From NCBI GenBank assembly GCA_028829895.1, contig CM054183.1:75937571-76001570 (forward strand): a stretch of DNA of 64,000 nt, written 5' to 3'. The translations under genes and the position numbers were made by a program. The notes beneath the pieces were generated by a model that saw only the letters and a list, made by a program, of their open reading frames with translations, had not been told where the DNA came from and ran no database searches. Position 1 is the stretch's first letter. Every line of letters starts with the position of its first letter. The DNA comes from Sinotaia quadrata (Eukaryota; Mollusca; Gastropoda; Architaenioglossa; Viviparidae). Shown here in pieces: positions 15,001 to 30,800 of this stretch.

Positions 15001-18000
15001 GATGAATCAAAGTTACCAATAAAGAAAACAATTGCCCCCAAATTAAAAATTCACAATGGTGTCATTGTTTGAGCATATATGGACATAAGTGGAACAATTA
15101 TTTGGCTCAATAATGTACAGCACTTTTAAAGAAATCTTCAGTGCTCATTTGGGTTATGTTTTGTACCCCCAAGCAAGTGAAAAATACAGCAAAACAAATA
15201 GACACTGGAACAAATATTAACCGACTAGTGTACTTGGTAGCTTAACTTCAGTTTTGCAGCCACTGGATGTCTGCCTGAACAAGGCCATATTTTATTGCTG
15301 TTGTGCTACTTTTATAAATTCCATAGCCTTGGTAAAAATTAACTGTTCTGAAGATGAGGCCATGAAGTACAGAGTCTTGTCTGATACAAGAATCCAGAAG
15401 AATGTCCCAGATACAATTGCCCAGAAATGCAGATAGAAATTACACATCCTGGCCCTGATACAAGTGTCCAAGAGATGCAGACAGGTATTATACAACCTGG
15501 CTATGATACAAGTGACCAAAAGATGCAGACATGAATTACATAGCCAATCATGATACTAGTGTCCAGAAACAGAAGACTCAGGAGTTACAAAGCCTTGTAT
15601 TGATATGCTAATCTCATGACTACATTTAATTATACTGTAATCTTTTCATCACTTTTGCACTTCTCAAAAATCGTGAATACTCAAAAAGAATAAATGGTTT
15701 TCTGGTCAGTTCACATAAAGCTATAAAAATTTAGTGGGTGAGAGGTCATAACCATACTTATATCTATGATGACAATAATGTTCTGATGAAATGTGTCTAT
15801 GTTTGTTTGTTTGTATTTTTACAAGTCAACCATATAGATTATCTCATGGCAGGAAAGTCTAGATTAACAGGATAAAAACTTTGGTAGACATGATTCAAAA
15901 TTTAAGTTAAAAATTAAAACAATCTGGGCAGTGTTGGTGTCTACATTCAAAAGAAGCGAGTATCATCTACTATGCTGTTACCAATACCCATGTTGTTACT
16001 AATATGTTTTGATGGCCATCAGCTAGCTTAGTGTTAATGTCTATATCACATATTAGTTACTGTTGTGCTTTTTTTTGCTTTCATTTGTCTGCAATACATA
16101 TCAGTCAAAATTTTTAGTGTTGATTCATCTGTCTGCAGTTGGGATGCTACTCATTTAACTCAACTTTGTTTCTTATTTCTAGTTTATATGTCTGTATTAT
16201 TTCTCAGCGAAATTGATCCCATTGTTAGTTCATCTCTGCATTATATCTCAATCATATTGATCTCATTGTCAGTTCATCTATCTGCATTATACCTCAGCTA
16301 TTTCTTATTTTTTGCTCATCTGTCTGCATTACATCTTTGTCATTGTCACATGTCCAGTTTTCATTTTACGACCCTGTCTTAATTTAGTCATTAATCATCA
16401 ATATTAATTTATAAGATAATCCTCAACATTAGCAACAGCTGGACCTGCCTAACTTATCTCCCTTTCAAATGCCACAATCTCACTGATTGTTCAGGACACC
16501 TAGTTGGATAAGTTAGTTGACTTCTAGCGATTGATAACGTTATCTCCCCTTTATTTATGGATTAATGATTATTGATTTGACCAAGCTTTTACAACTGAAC
16601 ATAACTCTTTCAGTTGTGATAAACAGTCTTAAACTTTCAAAATCAAGACAACAAAGTGCACTTCTTTTCAAAAAGTTATTCCTACTCTCTAATTTTCTCA
16701 CAAAATATCCTTTCTACTTGCAGAATTTTCTTTAAAATGCCCTGTCTTCTCAATGAATGGTATCACAAATACCTTCTCTACTCAATCAATGGTCTAAAAA
16801 ATACCCTTTCTACTCATTGAACATTCTCACAAATACCCTTTCTACTCACTGAATGTTTTACAAAATACTATTTCTACTTTGTAAAAGTTTATTAAAATGC
16901 TGTTTCTACTCACTGAATGTTATCAAAAATATCCTTTCTAATTGAATGATATACAAAATACCATTTCTACTTGCAGAATTTTCTTTAAAATGCCCTGTCT
17001 TCTCAATGAATGGTATCACAAATACCTTCTCTACTCAATCAATGGTCTAAAAAATACCCTTTCTACTCATTGAACATTCTCACAAATACCCTTTCTACTC
17101 ACTGAATGTTTTACAAAATACTATTTCTACTTTGTAAAAGTTTATTAAAATGCTGTTTCTACTCACTGAATGTTATAAAAAATATCCTTTCTAATTGAAT
17201 GATATACAAAATACCATTTCTGGTCACTGAATGTTCTCACAAATGACCTTTCTAACTGAATGTTTTACACAATACTATTTCTATTCACTGTATGGTCTAA
17301 CAATTACCATTTCTATCATTGAATGTTGTCATAAAATACCTTTTTCTACTCAATGTTTTAAAAATACCATTTCTACTCAACAAATGTATTACACATACTT
17401 TTTCTATAACTGAATGTTCTACAAAATACCACTTCTGCTCATTGAATGTTCTCGCATAATATTTACCCTTTCTACCACTGAATGTTCTCATAAAATATAT
17501 TTTTATCACTGGATGTTCTAAAAACTACCCAAAACAATGAATGTTTTACAAAATACCATTTCTATCACTGAATGTTCTCATAAAATACCCTTAAAACACA
17601 ATGAATGTTTTACAAAATATCATTTCTACTCACTGAATGTTCTCTCAAATACCCTTTCTAACAATGAATGTTTTTATGAAATACCCTTTTTAACCACTGA
17701 ATGTTCTCCCAAATATCCTTTCTATTAATGAATGTTCTCATAAAATATCCTTTCTACTCACTGAATGTTCTCATAAAATATCCTTTCTACTCACTGAATG
17801 CTCTCATAAAATATCCTTTCTATTCACTGAATGTTTGACAAAGTACTATTTCTTTTCACTGGATGTTCTCACAAAATACCCTTTTTACTTACTGAGTGTT
17901 CTGATGCTGGGTCAGCCATAACTGAAGAAGAGCACTGACGAGGAGATGCACACGATACTTCAGGTGCAAGTAGAAAAGGTGTCAGCCTGCGACTGCTGAC

Positions 18001-18829
18001 TCGGGCATTGGCAACAGATGCTGACACCAGTGTAAGAAGCTGAAGTGGTCCTGACAGTAGATTGAACAGTGCCAAGATGGACATAGTGCGCCCAGCTGTC
18101 AATGCTTCAGAGCTCATCAATGGATATAGGATGAATGTCTGGAAAAATATATTTAAAACTAATTTTAAAAGACTGAAACAAAAACATTTAATAATTAGTC
18201 TCAAATATATTAACATAAAATAAAAACTATAATCAAACTATGCTTAAATAATTTGTCTTTAATATGTTATTTTTTAAAGTATGTTTCAAATGATTTATAA
18301 GTGCTTATCTGTGAAGGGATAGCTTACCAGCATAGCCCCTATAACAGGAGCAGTCATTCCAATTACACCTGCAAAAAAAACAACATACAAGTAAATACAA
18401 TAATCATTCTAATAACAATGTGACATGCATACAAATTGAACAAAGGAGAAATTCTTATAAAATATACATATCTATATGAATAAATATTTAATTATTAGGT
18501 CTTAATTCCCAGAACAAAGATATGAATGTAATAGATAGATAATATTAATTATTAGGTCTTAATTCCCAGAACAAAGATATAAATGTAATAGATAGATAGA
18601 AAGATAGATAGATAGATAAGATATATATATATATATAGATAGATAGATAAGATATATATAGATAGATAGATAGATATTCACTTCTTACCATAAATACACA
18701 ATAATTAAACCTGTGTTGGAGTAAATTGTGTAATAGGAAAAGACAGACAAACCGATTAGTGCCATTATTTTATCCATCAGTCAAGCAAGAGACTCTCTTC
18801 ACCACCCACATTTTGTATCTATTGGCATG

Positions 18830-18879
<50 letters not shown>

Positions 18880-21800
18880 GTGTGAGGGCGACAGAGATGC
18901 ACAGAGAGAATTTAGAACAAAAAGACTGAATAGGGCAGTATAGTGCAGCCTATGCAACTGTGTCACCATGAAATAGTCACATATAAAATCATCTCTTATG
19001 CTGCAATTAGTCATATATTGACCAACATTGTTTGTCATTGTTATGCATTCTGTAGTAATCTACTATACACACCTTCTCCATCACATATGGAAGAGGCACT
19101 ATTATATACAGAAAGTGGCTGAACTGATTAAAAAGCTTATTCTTTGTCAGAAAGTTTTAATCCATATTTGAGTGGAAATTAAACAGCATATAATCAACTG
19201 ATCCTGCATGTAAATAACATGATTACTCAAAAGAAGATTTTAAAAGATATGGTCTAAAATTCTTTACTTTTCTGAGGTTCAAAAATGTTGAAAACTAGTT
19301 TGCAACTATTCCTAAATCCCAAGCTGGAAAAAAAGGAAACCTGTTAGATAATTTTCTGATTGTGAGCATTCAAACAGAGACCTCATTCTTTGATAAAGTC
19401 AAAGAGCATACCTAATGTCTGCAGTAATGTTAGGTCTCACTTATTTGCATATATCTGAATGCTGAGGCTTTTTAGAAATCTTCTTAAGCCCATTATTGCT
19501 GAGGCCAGAATATATTTGTGATCTTGTAAGTCTATGGAAAACCATCTAGCAAATTGAACAGCCACTTACAAGAGGTCTCAATATTTCCACTGCAGTATCT
19601 TTGATATGAGTGATCACTCAAGGACTGATGGGATGGCTAAAAGAAAGAACCATGAAATGAAACACTTTCCAAAATGTTGCAAAGCAGAGATTTTTGAGAC
19701 CTTTGAACAATAAAATAAGTATTTGTGAGACTGAGACTTACAGAATGATTCCATGGCAGACAGCATTACAAATAATGCCAGTGGACATCTTGAAGTGTGG
19801 GAATGGAGCAAATATGTTTAAAGTGCTTACGTCTATCACTGATTTCCATTCAAAAAATGGATTAGGTACCATAAAGAGTCTGGATTAAGAATCCAAATCA
19901 ACATTGATCTCTGACTTCCCTTATAACATTCTCTATAACAGAGATTTCCTGTGCCCAAATTTCCACCTTCATCTTATCTGAGGGTAGGATAGCATCAGTG
20001 ATCATGATGAAATAGCACGAGCACATAATCTGAAGAGTCCATTTATCCAGTGTTATCACCTCCATGCTGATAAGAGAAGTGACACACTCTCAAGTGGGTC
20101 ATCAAGATCTGACTAGGCATGGTTATAAAAATTACAGTTGAACACACTCCCACAAGAAGTAGCCATCTTGCCATCTTCTCCAACTTAACATCAGTGGATC
20201 TGTGAAATGTTAAGTTTAAAAAGAATTTACAAGGACAGAATGACACTACTGAGTGCTTCAGAAATATGTAGTATTTTAAAGTCAACTTGATAGATGTGCA
20301 CTATTTAGAGACCCAACAGAAAGATATTTTTTCCAACACTTTCAAAGGCTCCATAGAAACAGTATTGGACTGCATGTAAGATGATGGCACTTTTGAACTG
20401 GCAACATCTTTTAATTAAAGAAATTGCTAGAAATGGAAAAGTATCTAATGTAAAGAAAGAAATTACATCTAACAGTCAGAGCTTATGGCAGCTTGTCTGG
20501 TGCTGTCAGTATTTCTGTCAATATAAGGTCTAGCAATTCTGTAAGTTTGAGGCATTCACTGCAAAATACTACCAATCACCTGACAATACTCAGCTGTCAA
20601 CTCATGGCTATCATTGTGCACAGAGTCCACATTAATCCAGGCTAGTATGAAAGCAGTTAATTGTTGATACTGGGTCATAGGTAATTTATGTCACAAAAAT
20701 ACCAGGAAAGCATGGCATTCCTGGAGGTCAAGTTGAAACCTACTTCTCTCTCCAACTTATTGGAAAAAATATTGAACAAAACCTAATGGTGATTTGAAAA
20801 TGCATTCAGTGGATACTTTTATACCAATAAGATTTGTTATTCCTGCAATAAGGCATGGAGCCTTTCTCCCTATTGTGCTATTTATCATTATCAACTTTTG
20901 TATCATGCTTTTATGGCATCTACTATTTTTGGGGAGAGGAGAGTTTTAAAGGGTAGGGAGAGATTGCTTGTGGTTCTAATCTTATGTAGGCAAGGATAAA
21001 AAACAGTGACTGCTATCTAGTTCCCTTGTGCTAAACTCATCTAACACCCCTAGTGACTGATGTTCACTTGAGACAAATGTCAGTAGGCACCAAAATCTTT
21101 AGTCACTAAACTACTCTGGTGCATCAGTTGGCAACATCAAACTTCAGAAGTTTGATAATAGAGACTAATTTATTAGTAGGTTGTAATACAACTGCTTTAT
21201 CATTTTCTGTAGAAATGCCCTTTATCATCTACCTTGAGCTTCCCCATGCTATCAACTAGTGACCTCAAGAGTGACAAGAGAGTTGCTTTCTTGTGTCCCT
21301 TCTTGTTGATAGTGTGAGGAATGTTAATTTCTAACTAAAACCATGTGCCTTATTATTTGTCAATATAAATATGGTCATCCCTTAATCTTAGGTAGCTAGA
21401 TGCTTTCTAATCTCAACAGACATTAGAACAATTTTCATAAAATATGCATGATGTTTTACATTTGCATGTCAAACATACAACACAAATATGGTAGGAATCA
21501 AAATATACTTTGGGGCAACCAGAAGAAAAATATATGTAGTCGGCCTTGATGTTAACTGATTTTGACAAGTGATAACAATTAAAATGCCAGATGCTTTCTT
21601 CAGTATCCTTTGAGTTGCTGACTGATTTTGTTTATTGTTAAATATATATTACAATGTTCATATACTGTATATACTAGCTAAAAAATTTGAAGTAATGTAA
21701 TTTCACCTCCATACACAAAACCTACTAATCCATGCACATCAATTATGGCTTATTCCTAAGCTATGCTCTACAAAGCAATAAGAATATACACACCCATTAG

Positions 21801-24800
21801 GCCCTTGACACAAGCATGTGGAATGAGATATCTGATTTCTTTTTGTCTTGTTGTTTCCACATTGTGTGAAAATGCATCCTCCCAAGCTAGTAACTTGATC
21901 ACATGAATACCTTGGATAACTTCATTCATTTTTTTCACACGCCGGTCAGACTGTGCCTGTGATTTACAAATGCCACATGTCTCAAGTACTTTTCATGACA
22001 GACTAACACTAATCATTCAACATCCACTTTGTCTACATTTTGCAAATTTTCACAAACATTAATCATTTTAACAATTAGCTGCTGACTAATATTAGTCTGG
22101 CTTTCAATTTCATATTTCTCTATATCTATTAGTGTCATGCCATGGTATATTGAGACTTATTCTACTCTGAAACACTGACTTTTATATATCCACTATGCCT
22201 TTGAGAGTCAGGGTAGTGGGTGGACTTTTTCTACTCAAAAGCAACAACTTTCATATTCACTATGCCCATTAGAGCCAGGTAGAGTAGGGTTTTTCTATTC
22301 ATTTGAAGCCCTTCCATATATCCACTAAGCTTTTCTCCTCTATATGAAGCAACGGCTTTTCTACTATAAGCTCTACCATGCTTTGGTCAAAAGTAATATT
22401 TTTATTCACATTCTATTTATTTAATTAACTCTCCTCTTCTTTAGATAGTCCTATTACTGTTTAGTTTCTGAAGTGTACATATATTCGTCACTATATGTTC
22501 TTTTGTAAAAAATTGAATAGACTTTAATAAAATATAATTCTAAATGTATTGTTATATACTTGTGCATTTTAATAAATAAATATGAGCAATATTTTAAATT
22601 TTATGACAAAAATACCAGTTTAAATTCTGACAAAGAAAGAAAAAATACAGTATGACGGATAAGTAAAAAACAGTTTTTATATTATTGAAATATAAAGAAT
22701 ATCTGCAACAGAAAGACAAAATTCAGGTAAATGTGACAGGAAATAATGAATTGACAAGTACCAGCAAATTTGTGACATTCATTTCTATGTAAAAAATTTT
22801 AACAACAAATTTTCTGATTTTTGACTCTTCTATATCTGGATTTTTCCCTCTTAAATTCTCACACAAATGCAAGCATTTACTCAGGTAATATCTAATAGAG
22901 AACTATAAGGTTTTCCAGTATTTATTTGTTGTTCTCAAAACAACAATTTTTCAACAACACCTGCCCCTTTTCATATATATTATAAACAAATGTTCAATCA
23001 AATGGTTCTTCTTAAGTGACAACATTATCAGCACTATAAACTTAAATATATATTTGCAATATTCAATTAAGCAAACAAATAAAAAGAGTATGATAGTCAA
23101 GTAATATGTATTCACTTTCCTGTTGAATTATGAGATTATCCTCTCTTGAATCTTGTGCATATGGCACCAGATGATTTCATCTCAGGCTGGGAAAAAATGG
23201 GGGAAAATGAATAACCAGTCTTTCAACACTGCCTTATCCTTTTCAAATGACTGATATTTGGAGATGTCACTGAACTGGCACTAAATCTATTCAAAGAAGC
23301 TGGTGAACAACTTGGCATATGGCTCGAAAAAGGGCTGGTGCACTTGTCAACTGCTACAATTCAATAAATGCCTGAAACACACTGCTACAAATAATTGGAA
23401 AAAGTGGACAATCAACTCTGCAACTCAATAAATGCATGGGCTCTGAAAAAAAACTGGATAGGTCAGCTTTGCCACTCAATAAATTGCATTCAAACAAAGG
23501 AACCAACAAAATGTCCCATAATATGCAATGACCTTCAATGTTCAATTTACACAAATTATGTTTCAACCACAAATATATTATTAATTCTTGTTCAACTTCA
23601 AGTTCAAGTTCAACTTTTATTTACAAATTTAAGTTTAAAAAAACAATAACTCAAACTAGAGAAACCAAAAACCATTTAGCAATTGTGCTAGTTGTTAAAA
23701 TTCTGAAACAAGCATCATAGCAAATTACTGAATATCTTAAAACAGTGAAAACAAACAAAACCAATGAAACCTAAAACCAGTGACTCTTTCCTGCAATGTC
23801 AGAAACTGATAGCACTAAATTTCTAACTAAAAATTTTCACCACCGCCCAAAAAATTAAACAACATTTCTACTTTATAATATATTCATACAAGTTGAATAA
23901 AAGATGAATTATTGAGAAGCAGAGCCCAAATCTCACTCATCCCCATATCTGTGAATAGCTTGACATATGGTTATAGTATCTACATAAATTCTCTGGGAAG
24001 AGCCTACCATCATGGTGTATTGGACTCATTCAAAGATTTTCAGGGTGGTCTGGGAATGGGGCTCTAACTTTCAACTAGGAATTAATAGGCATTAGCTCAG
24101 AAGTTAGGTCCTATATTAAACAACAACCCTGATTATATTCACTCTCACACCTTTGGACACACACCCATTCCATCAACACTTTTATTATTTCCAGCTAGGG
24201 ATTAATAGGCATTAGCTCAGAAGTTAGGGCCTATGTTAAACAATAACCCTGATTGTTCAACTCTCACACCTTTGGGCAAACGCACCCATCCCATCAACAC
24301 TTTCATTCATTTACCAATCAGGGTACATTTACACAAGCTACTCTTCAAATTGGCTAATCCTTCTGTTCTCTAACTCACACACACACACACACACTGTCAT
24401 ACTCTGTTCCACCCACCCAAACATCTATGACCTTGAATCTTCATAAATTTCTTATCAACAAATCCATTAAGACTCTTAAAATAAAATAATATAAAACCAA
24501 ACCCTAAGATCTACAACTATCTCTTTAAAAAATGAATAGTAACACTCCCCACCCCCACATCAAAAATAGAAACACTTTAATATAACTTTACAAGTCACAA
24601 AGAAAGCATCTTTACACTTTATAGCACATCAGTACATTTAAGCAGGTAAACAAAAATGCTAGGTCCTGAGCAACCATTGTTATGAAATAAAAAAAAATTC
24701 AATTGGCATTTCACAAGAAAATTTCTACCAAAATAAAAAATATTCTAATTTAAAATGAATAACGTTCCAGCTGAAAGTGTAAAAACTAACTGCAAGGAAT

Positions 24801-27800
24801 AAAAAATTAATAATAAATTGACCTTTGATCAATGCTACCGAAAATTTAAATACAAGATATGATTAAACCTTAGTCCACCTGGAGCGTTCTCGATCAAATA
24901 TGGAGCAATAATACTTCTTCAGAATTATCTGACAGCTGACACTGCTATCACTTGAATCAAGAATCAGACTCATAATATCAAAATCAGAACAACTTTTGTG
25001 AACTAAGTAAAATACTCAACAAGTGAAAAGTTCAAGATGGCAGTCAAGGATGCATCCTTTGGTTATGATTTTTAACATGAGATTGTGAAAGTGAAATAAT
25101 AAAATAATACAATAAAACTTTTTTAAAAAGTCATATAAATTAGCCTTTAATTTTGATGTACAATTTATCTGTAAAGTAAAATATTTAAAAAATAAAATTC
25201 TGTAGGTAAGCTTAGGCTTTGTTCATATGATTGATTTTGTTATATTCCATTCTTATTAAAATCAATTTTTATTTATTTCATTAAACATTTATAAAAATAA
25301 AGATTATATAACTATATTATAATATAGTATCTGTCTTTTGATTCACTGTTAATGGCCTGAGAATAACTCAAAAGCAAAAACAAACCAAATTATAGAAGAT
25401 GATATTCAATAACAACTGTTCCTAAATTATCTTCATAAACAAAGACAACAAAACAACGTAAATAGTAAAAGTATGATAAACAAATGATGACTGGAATAGA
25501 CTGTAGTTTTCTATTTACTGTATCCAGTCAAACAAGTGAAATCTACAAATAGCAATATTCTGAAACTTTACTGTATCCAGTCAAACAAGTGAAATCTACA
25601 AATAGCAATAGTCTGACACTTTACTGTATCCAGTCAAACAAGTGAAATCTACAATTACAATAGTCTGACACTTTACTGTATCCAGTCAAACAAATGAAAT
25701 TTACAAATAGCAATATTCTGACACTTTATTGTATCCAGTCAAACAAATGAAATCTACAAATAGCAATAGTCTGATACTTTACAGTATCCAGTCAAACAAA
25801 TGAAATCTACAAATAGCAATAGTCTGACACTTTACTGTATCCAGTCAAACAAATGAAATCTACAAATAGCAATAGTCTGACACTTTACTGTATCCAGTCA
25901 AACAAATGAAATCTACAAATAGCAATAGTCTGACACTTTACTGTATCCATTCAAATAAATGAAATCTACAAGTGGCAATAGTCTGACACTACAAGTAGCA
26001 ACAGCCTGACACTTTACTGTGACTGTACAAATTATTAAAGTGCTAAAATGCAATTGTAAACAGATACTAAAACCTAAAATATAAATATTGTTAAATATCA
26101 GTTATTAATAATATGTACTAAACCAATATTTTATTCAAATCTTAAACTAGAAACAATCATGCATGTCACATGAAAGGAAAACCGTAAGCATGATGGTTGC
26201 CAGTATTTTTCTTATATCAACTATTTTAATCAATTATAAAAAGAAAGTTTTTATTATAAAAAAATACCATCTTAACAATTTGATTACCATGAATAGAGTA
26301 TTCTTAGACATATAATGACTTTAAATAGTTGTATTCATACACATAACAATTTGATTACCATGAATAGAGTATTGTTAGACATATAATGACTTTAAATAGT
26401 TGTATTCATATGCATAACAATTTGATTACCACGAATAGAGTATTGTTAGACATATAATGACTTTAAATAGTTGTATTCATATGCATAACAATTTGATTAC
26501 CACGAATAGAGTATTCTTAGACATATAATGACTTTAAATAGTTGTATTCATACGCATAACAATTTGATTACTATGAATAGAGTATTGTTAGACATATAAT
26601 GACTTTAAGTAGTTGTATTCATACGCACGACAAGGAACTAAATGAATGATAGTTATTCTTCAATGTCTGTAGAACATGGCTGTTATCAACCACTGAGATG
26701 TTTATTATTTAATAACTACCAAGTTTAACACTTAATAAAAAACCACTAGTAATTTAAAAAAAAAAAAAAATGACTTGAGATAGTTACATTTATATAAGAG
26801 GAATATGACAGTACAATGAATTCCAGCATATGTATTTTCTTCTTCTTCATCTGTAGCTATCACCTATGAGGTGAAATTTTTGTTAGAATAACAACCGTAT
26901 TTCACTACTTAATCACCAATATTTTAGGGAATAGATAGTTAAATGAATAAATTTTATGACATGTAACTTTTACTGATTCCATAGATATTGCACAATAGGT
27001 CAATTGGATATCCCAAAATAATTCCCATAAATAATTATTTCACTGTATGTATCAAGTGCTGAATGTTTATTGTCTTTAATAGTTAGAATTTAATATGAAA
27101 TATTTTTAAATCAATACCTATTCAGTTTCAAACTTTTCATTCACTTTAATAAGAAAGCTTTGGTAGTATGCATACATTATTGCTCTAGCCTATTTACCAA
27201 GATATTTTTCTGCATAGTGGACATCCATACTCCAAGGAAATACATGACAGGTGCACACAAAACAACAAACAGCCCTCCAATGATGGCACTGAGGCCAAGC
27301 TTGTAGTATAGAATCCCAAGTGTTATTGCCACCTAAAAAAGACAAACAAATGCATAATAAATTTTGTAGTATAAAATCCAAAGTGTTTAGTGCCACCTAA
27401 AATACAAAAAAACAGAAACATAACTTTTGGCAGTAATCCCAAGTGTTACTGCCATCAAAAGAAAGAACACAGAAGCCTTGTGTAGTATAAAATTCCAATT
27501 GTTGCTACCATCTAATAGAATAGAAAAAAACATACAAACATTTTGTGGTATAGAATTCCAGGTATTGCTGCCAACCAAATTAACACAACAATAACAACAA
27601 AGCATGTGTCTTTCTTTTAAAAAAAATGATTGAAACAAACCACACAAAACATAAAAATATCACCAAGCAATAACAAAAAAAGAAACTCATTAATGCCAAT
27701 TTCACATCTATAAAAGTATAATTGTTTCAGATAATATCAATATAATGTTACAAGTACCCATGTTTCAAACACACCTTACCTGTATTGGTACAGCCCACAG

Positions 27801-30800
27801 GTAATGGACAAAGAAAAAAAAGTACATGAGGAAAGTGGCATCCACAGACATGTGATTCATGATCTGTCCAGAAGTCAGCTGACCATTGTTCAATGTTAGT
27901 GATGATAGTCTCAGCATTTTACTGTACACCATGGCCTACCAGATATATCACAAATTTGTATTATGAAACTCCACCAGACATATGTATTCATGTTTTAAAT
28001 AAATAATGAAACCAACAAAAACTGGCAATTTAAGTTTATTTTAGTTCCAATATGTTGTGCATCCTTGGAAAGAACACACTGTATTTAATTTCGGCCTTAA
28101 CCAAAGAAATGGTTAGAGGGAGCGAGCATATGAATAGTGAGGCTTATGTAATAGGTACTGGACAGTCAGAGGCATAGTCAGGGGAAAACATGCCATAATC
28201 ATAAACATTTTTGCGCTGATGGACTGCTACTAGCCCATGATGAATGGCAGACTTCATGGCACTGAACTGTGGTAATTCCCATGATAGGGTATAAGAGAAT
28301 TTAATGACAACCATATGCAAAAAGGAATAAACATGAATAGCCTAAAATAACTATTTCCACTTTGGCCATATCATGAGCAAGGAACATTCATTAAGTCATA
28401 GTTAAAAAAAATAGACAGTCAAAGCACTTTGACTAAGAAAAGAAAGATAGGAGGAATGATTTGATTTTGGGGTTTGTTTTTCTGGTTTGCATTTGGTTCA
28501 CTTGGAGCTGATCGAAATGTGACACTTTCCTGGAAGGGGCTCAAGGGAGGTAGGCAATCCTGTCCTGAAAGATTGTGGACAAAAAACAGGAGTTAAGTGT
28601 TCACGTCACAGGCTACCTCTGAGATAAATGTTCTTAGAAAAGAATCAATATGATTGTAGGGTATAAAAGTGGAACCCTGTTCATTTTGACTTTAATAAGA
28701 TTTTTTTCTGGAATACTTACTAGACATGTAGAACATCAGGAGGATAATAAAAGCTTATCAGATCTCTTTAAAATAAATAATAGAATTGAAGAGGAACTGA
28801 AGTTATACAACCCTGTACTACAATAGTTCCCCTTATCCCCTTAAATCTGAAATAGCATGTGGGATGGGAGAAATATATGGTTCTAGACAACTAGAAAGTA
28901 TTTAGAATAAAAACTTTCTTTCCATAAGAAAATACATGTTATCACTCACACACAACCTGATCAGAAGAATGGCAAATAGGAGGAATTTTTCTTTTATGCT
29001 TGAATAAAAAGATATCAATGCATGAAGCACACACATGCTAAGAGAACCCTAAGAAGAAACTCTCTAATTTTTGATTAGGTCAGAAAAAACAAAGTAACCT
29101 CAACAAGCTAACAACAAGAAAAGGAGTCAAAGGTAAGCTAAAAATATTTCTAAAGGAAAATTCTGCCCACTGCTTCTGTAACATCCTTAAGGCACCTTAT
29201 AAAAGGCTGTTTTGAAATCTACCTTAATTTCTTGTACTCTATCTCTGGACAATGACACTGGGCATATTTGTTTTAACCAGAGAGAAAACAAGTAACAAAA
29301 GCCAAGATTTCTGTGGTCTTGACTTCTCAAAATAAATTTTCTGGGGCTCTAATTTGGCTCTGATCAGCAACATTGAAAAGGGGAATAATCATAGATTGAT
29401 TACTTGGAAAAGTTTCTTTTTCATCTATGAAAATGAATCAGTAATCAGTTTAACTCACCCATCTAGAAGAAATGTACTTTTTAAAGCAGTTTTTCTGTTT
29501 TCAATGATATGCATACATATGGAGTATAATATATTCCCATATAAAACAAACCAAGACAAAAGAGTCCCATATAATACATGAAAATAAGATGGCCAGCAGC
29601 AACATATAAGTAGCAAGTTTTATCCTTGATCATGTACAGCATATGTGTAAATTAAAAAATTATGTACCTGAATGGCTGACCGTAGGCGAACACCTTCTCG
29701 AATGACAATGAAATGATGACTGTGAAGAAAAGTGTTTTGAAGGACTGAAGCCAAGAATAAAACAACTGACAATGTGTAACCATTCCAGAAGAAACGATCT
29801 GTGGTTATAATGGGATCCTGAAATATAAATTTAAAATAAAAGTACTTAATATTCACTCATTCTGCATAACATAATAAATAAATAAAACTGGCACTCATTT
29901 AACACTATGGTTGACCTTAACTATATCTACTGAACACACATCCATCTTGTGACTACAGTATTGTTCAAACATAGTAGATTTTATTTTAATGAAAGGATCT
30001 ATAATATATATTATTTCAATATGAACTACAGATAATGAAATTATAATTACAATAAACGTTTCACTGTATTATAGTCAGAAATACAAGAACATATTCTTTT
30101 TAAACTTAAAATTAAACATTTTAATTTTATTTTAAGCTCTAAAATTTAAAAGAATTTGATTTATATTTATTTTTACTTTCCAGAACCCTATTGAATAAAG
30201 AATACTGTTGGATTTGCTTATTTTAAACATTACCCCAGACAACTACATGTTATTTAAATTTTTTAAAATTACTTCAGCCAGTTGCTTCAACTAAAAGAAA
30301 ATTACTCTATACTGCATTCAGTTTATACTTTAAAAAAAAAAACTAACAAAAAAATACTCCAGACAACTACATGTTTAAACCATGTGTGACACAAACCCTT
30401 TTAACTGTTGCATTAGCAAAGGATTCATTGTGAATGACATTGTTAGCATAGCTGACAATGTTTTCAATGAAAATAGGGCCCACAAATGCCAGCATGTCAC
30501 CCAGAAAGCGAAAAAGAGCTGATAGGAGCAGCATCTGCCATGTTGCTTTAAGGTAACTTTTGCTTAGAGATGGATTTCTGTCATTCATTAATGCTTTTTC
30601 CTGAAATTAAAAGAGCACAGACAATAACAAGAAGAACAAAAACAGAGGTATTCATCAATGAAGCAAGCAATTAGACTCAATTACTGAGAATAATTAAGTG
30701 TAATAATCTATAAAAAGCTATTAAAAGACTATTTACTGGAATCACAACTTCTTAAAACAATCATTCAATGCTACCATCACATTATGTTATATAAAGAGTA

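Larger units (their letters stand above)
12934..17892 (-). other. SUR intron 11
   Basis: No exon seen. It holds a poly-C/A-rich stretch (13563-13625: a run of C, then A-rich repeats of the aaaataaa type), a hAT MITE, and three tandem arrays listed separately. About 14120-15330 looks like unique sequence. Confidence 0.8.
18369..21793 (-). other. SUR intron 9
   Basis: Near the exon 10 end it holds a two-copy 60-bp repeat leading into GATA-type microsatellite (18540-18680) and a TG run. From about 19300 to 21300 it is less AT-rich, with several short broken frames on both strands. That looks like an old decayed insertion, but no domain or end could be recognised. Confidence 0.6.
21957..27197 (-). 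other. SUR intron 8
   Basis: No coding exon seen. It contains five tandem arrays, listed separately. Between them (22380-23280 and 24320-25500) the sequence is AT-rich, with a short CA run near 24376 and poly-A near 26756. Confidence 0.8.

Noticed and set aside
18799..19038. Open frames across the TG microsatellite
   Set aside because: The long frames come from the dinucleotide run (Thr-His or Cys-Val repeats), not from a gene.
19300..21300. Old transposon in SUR intron 9
   Set aside because: Composition and broken short frames hint at one, but no ends, duplication or domain could be identified.
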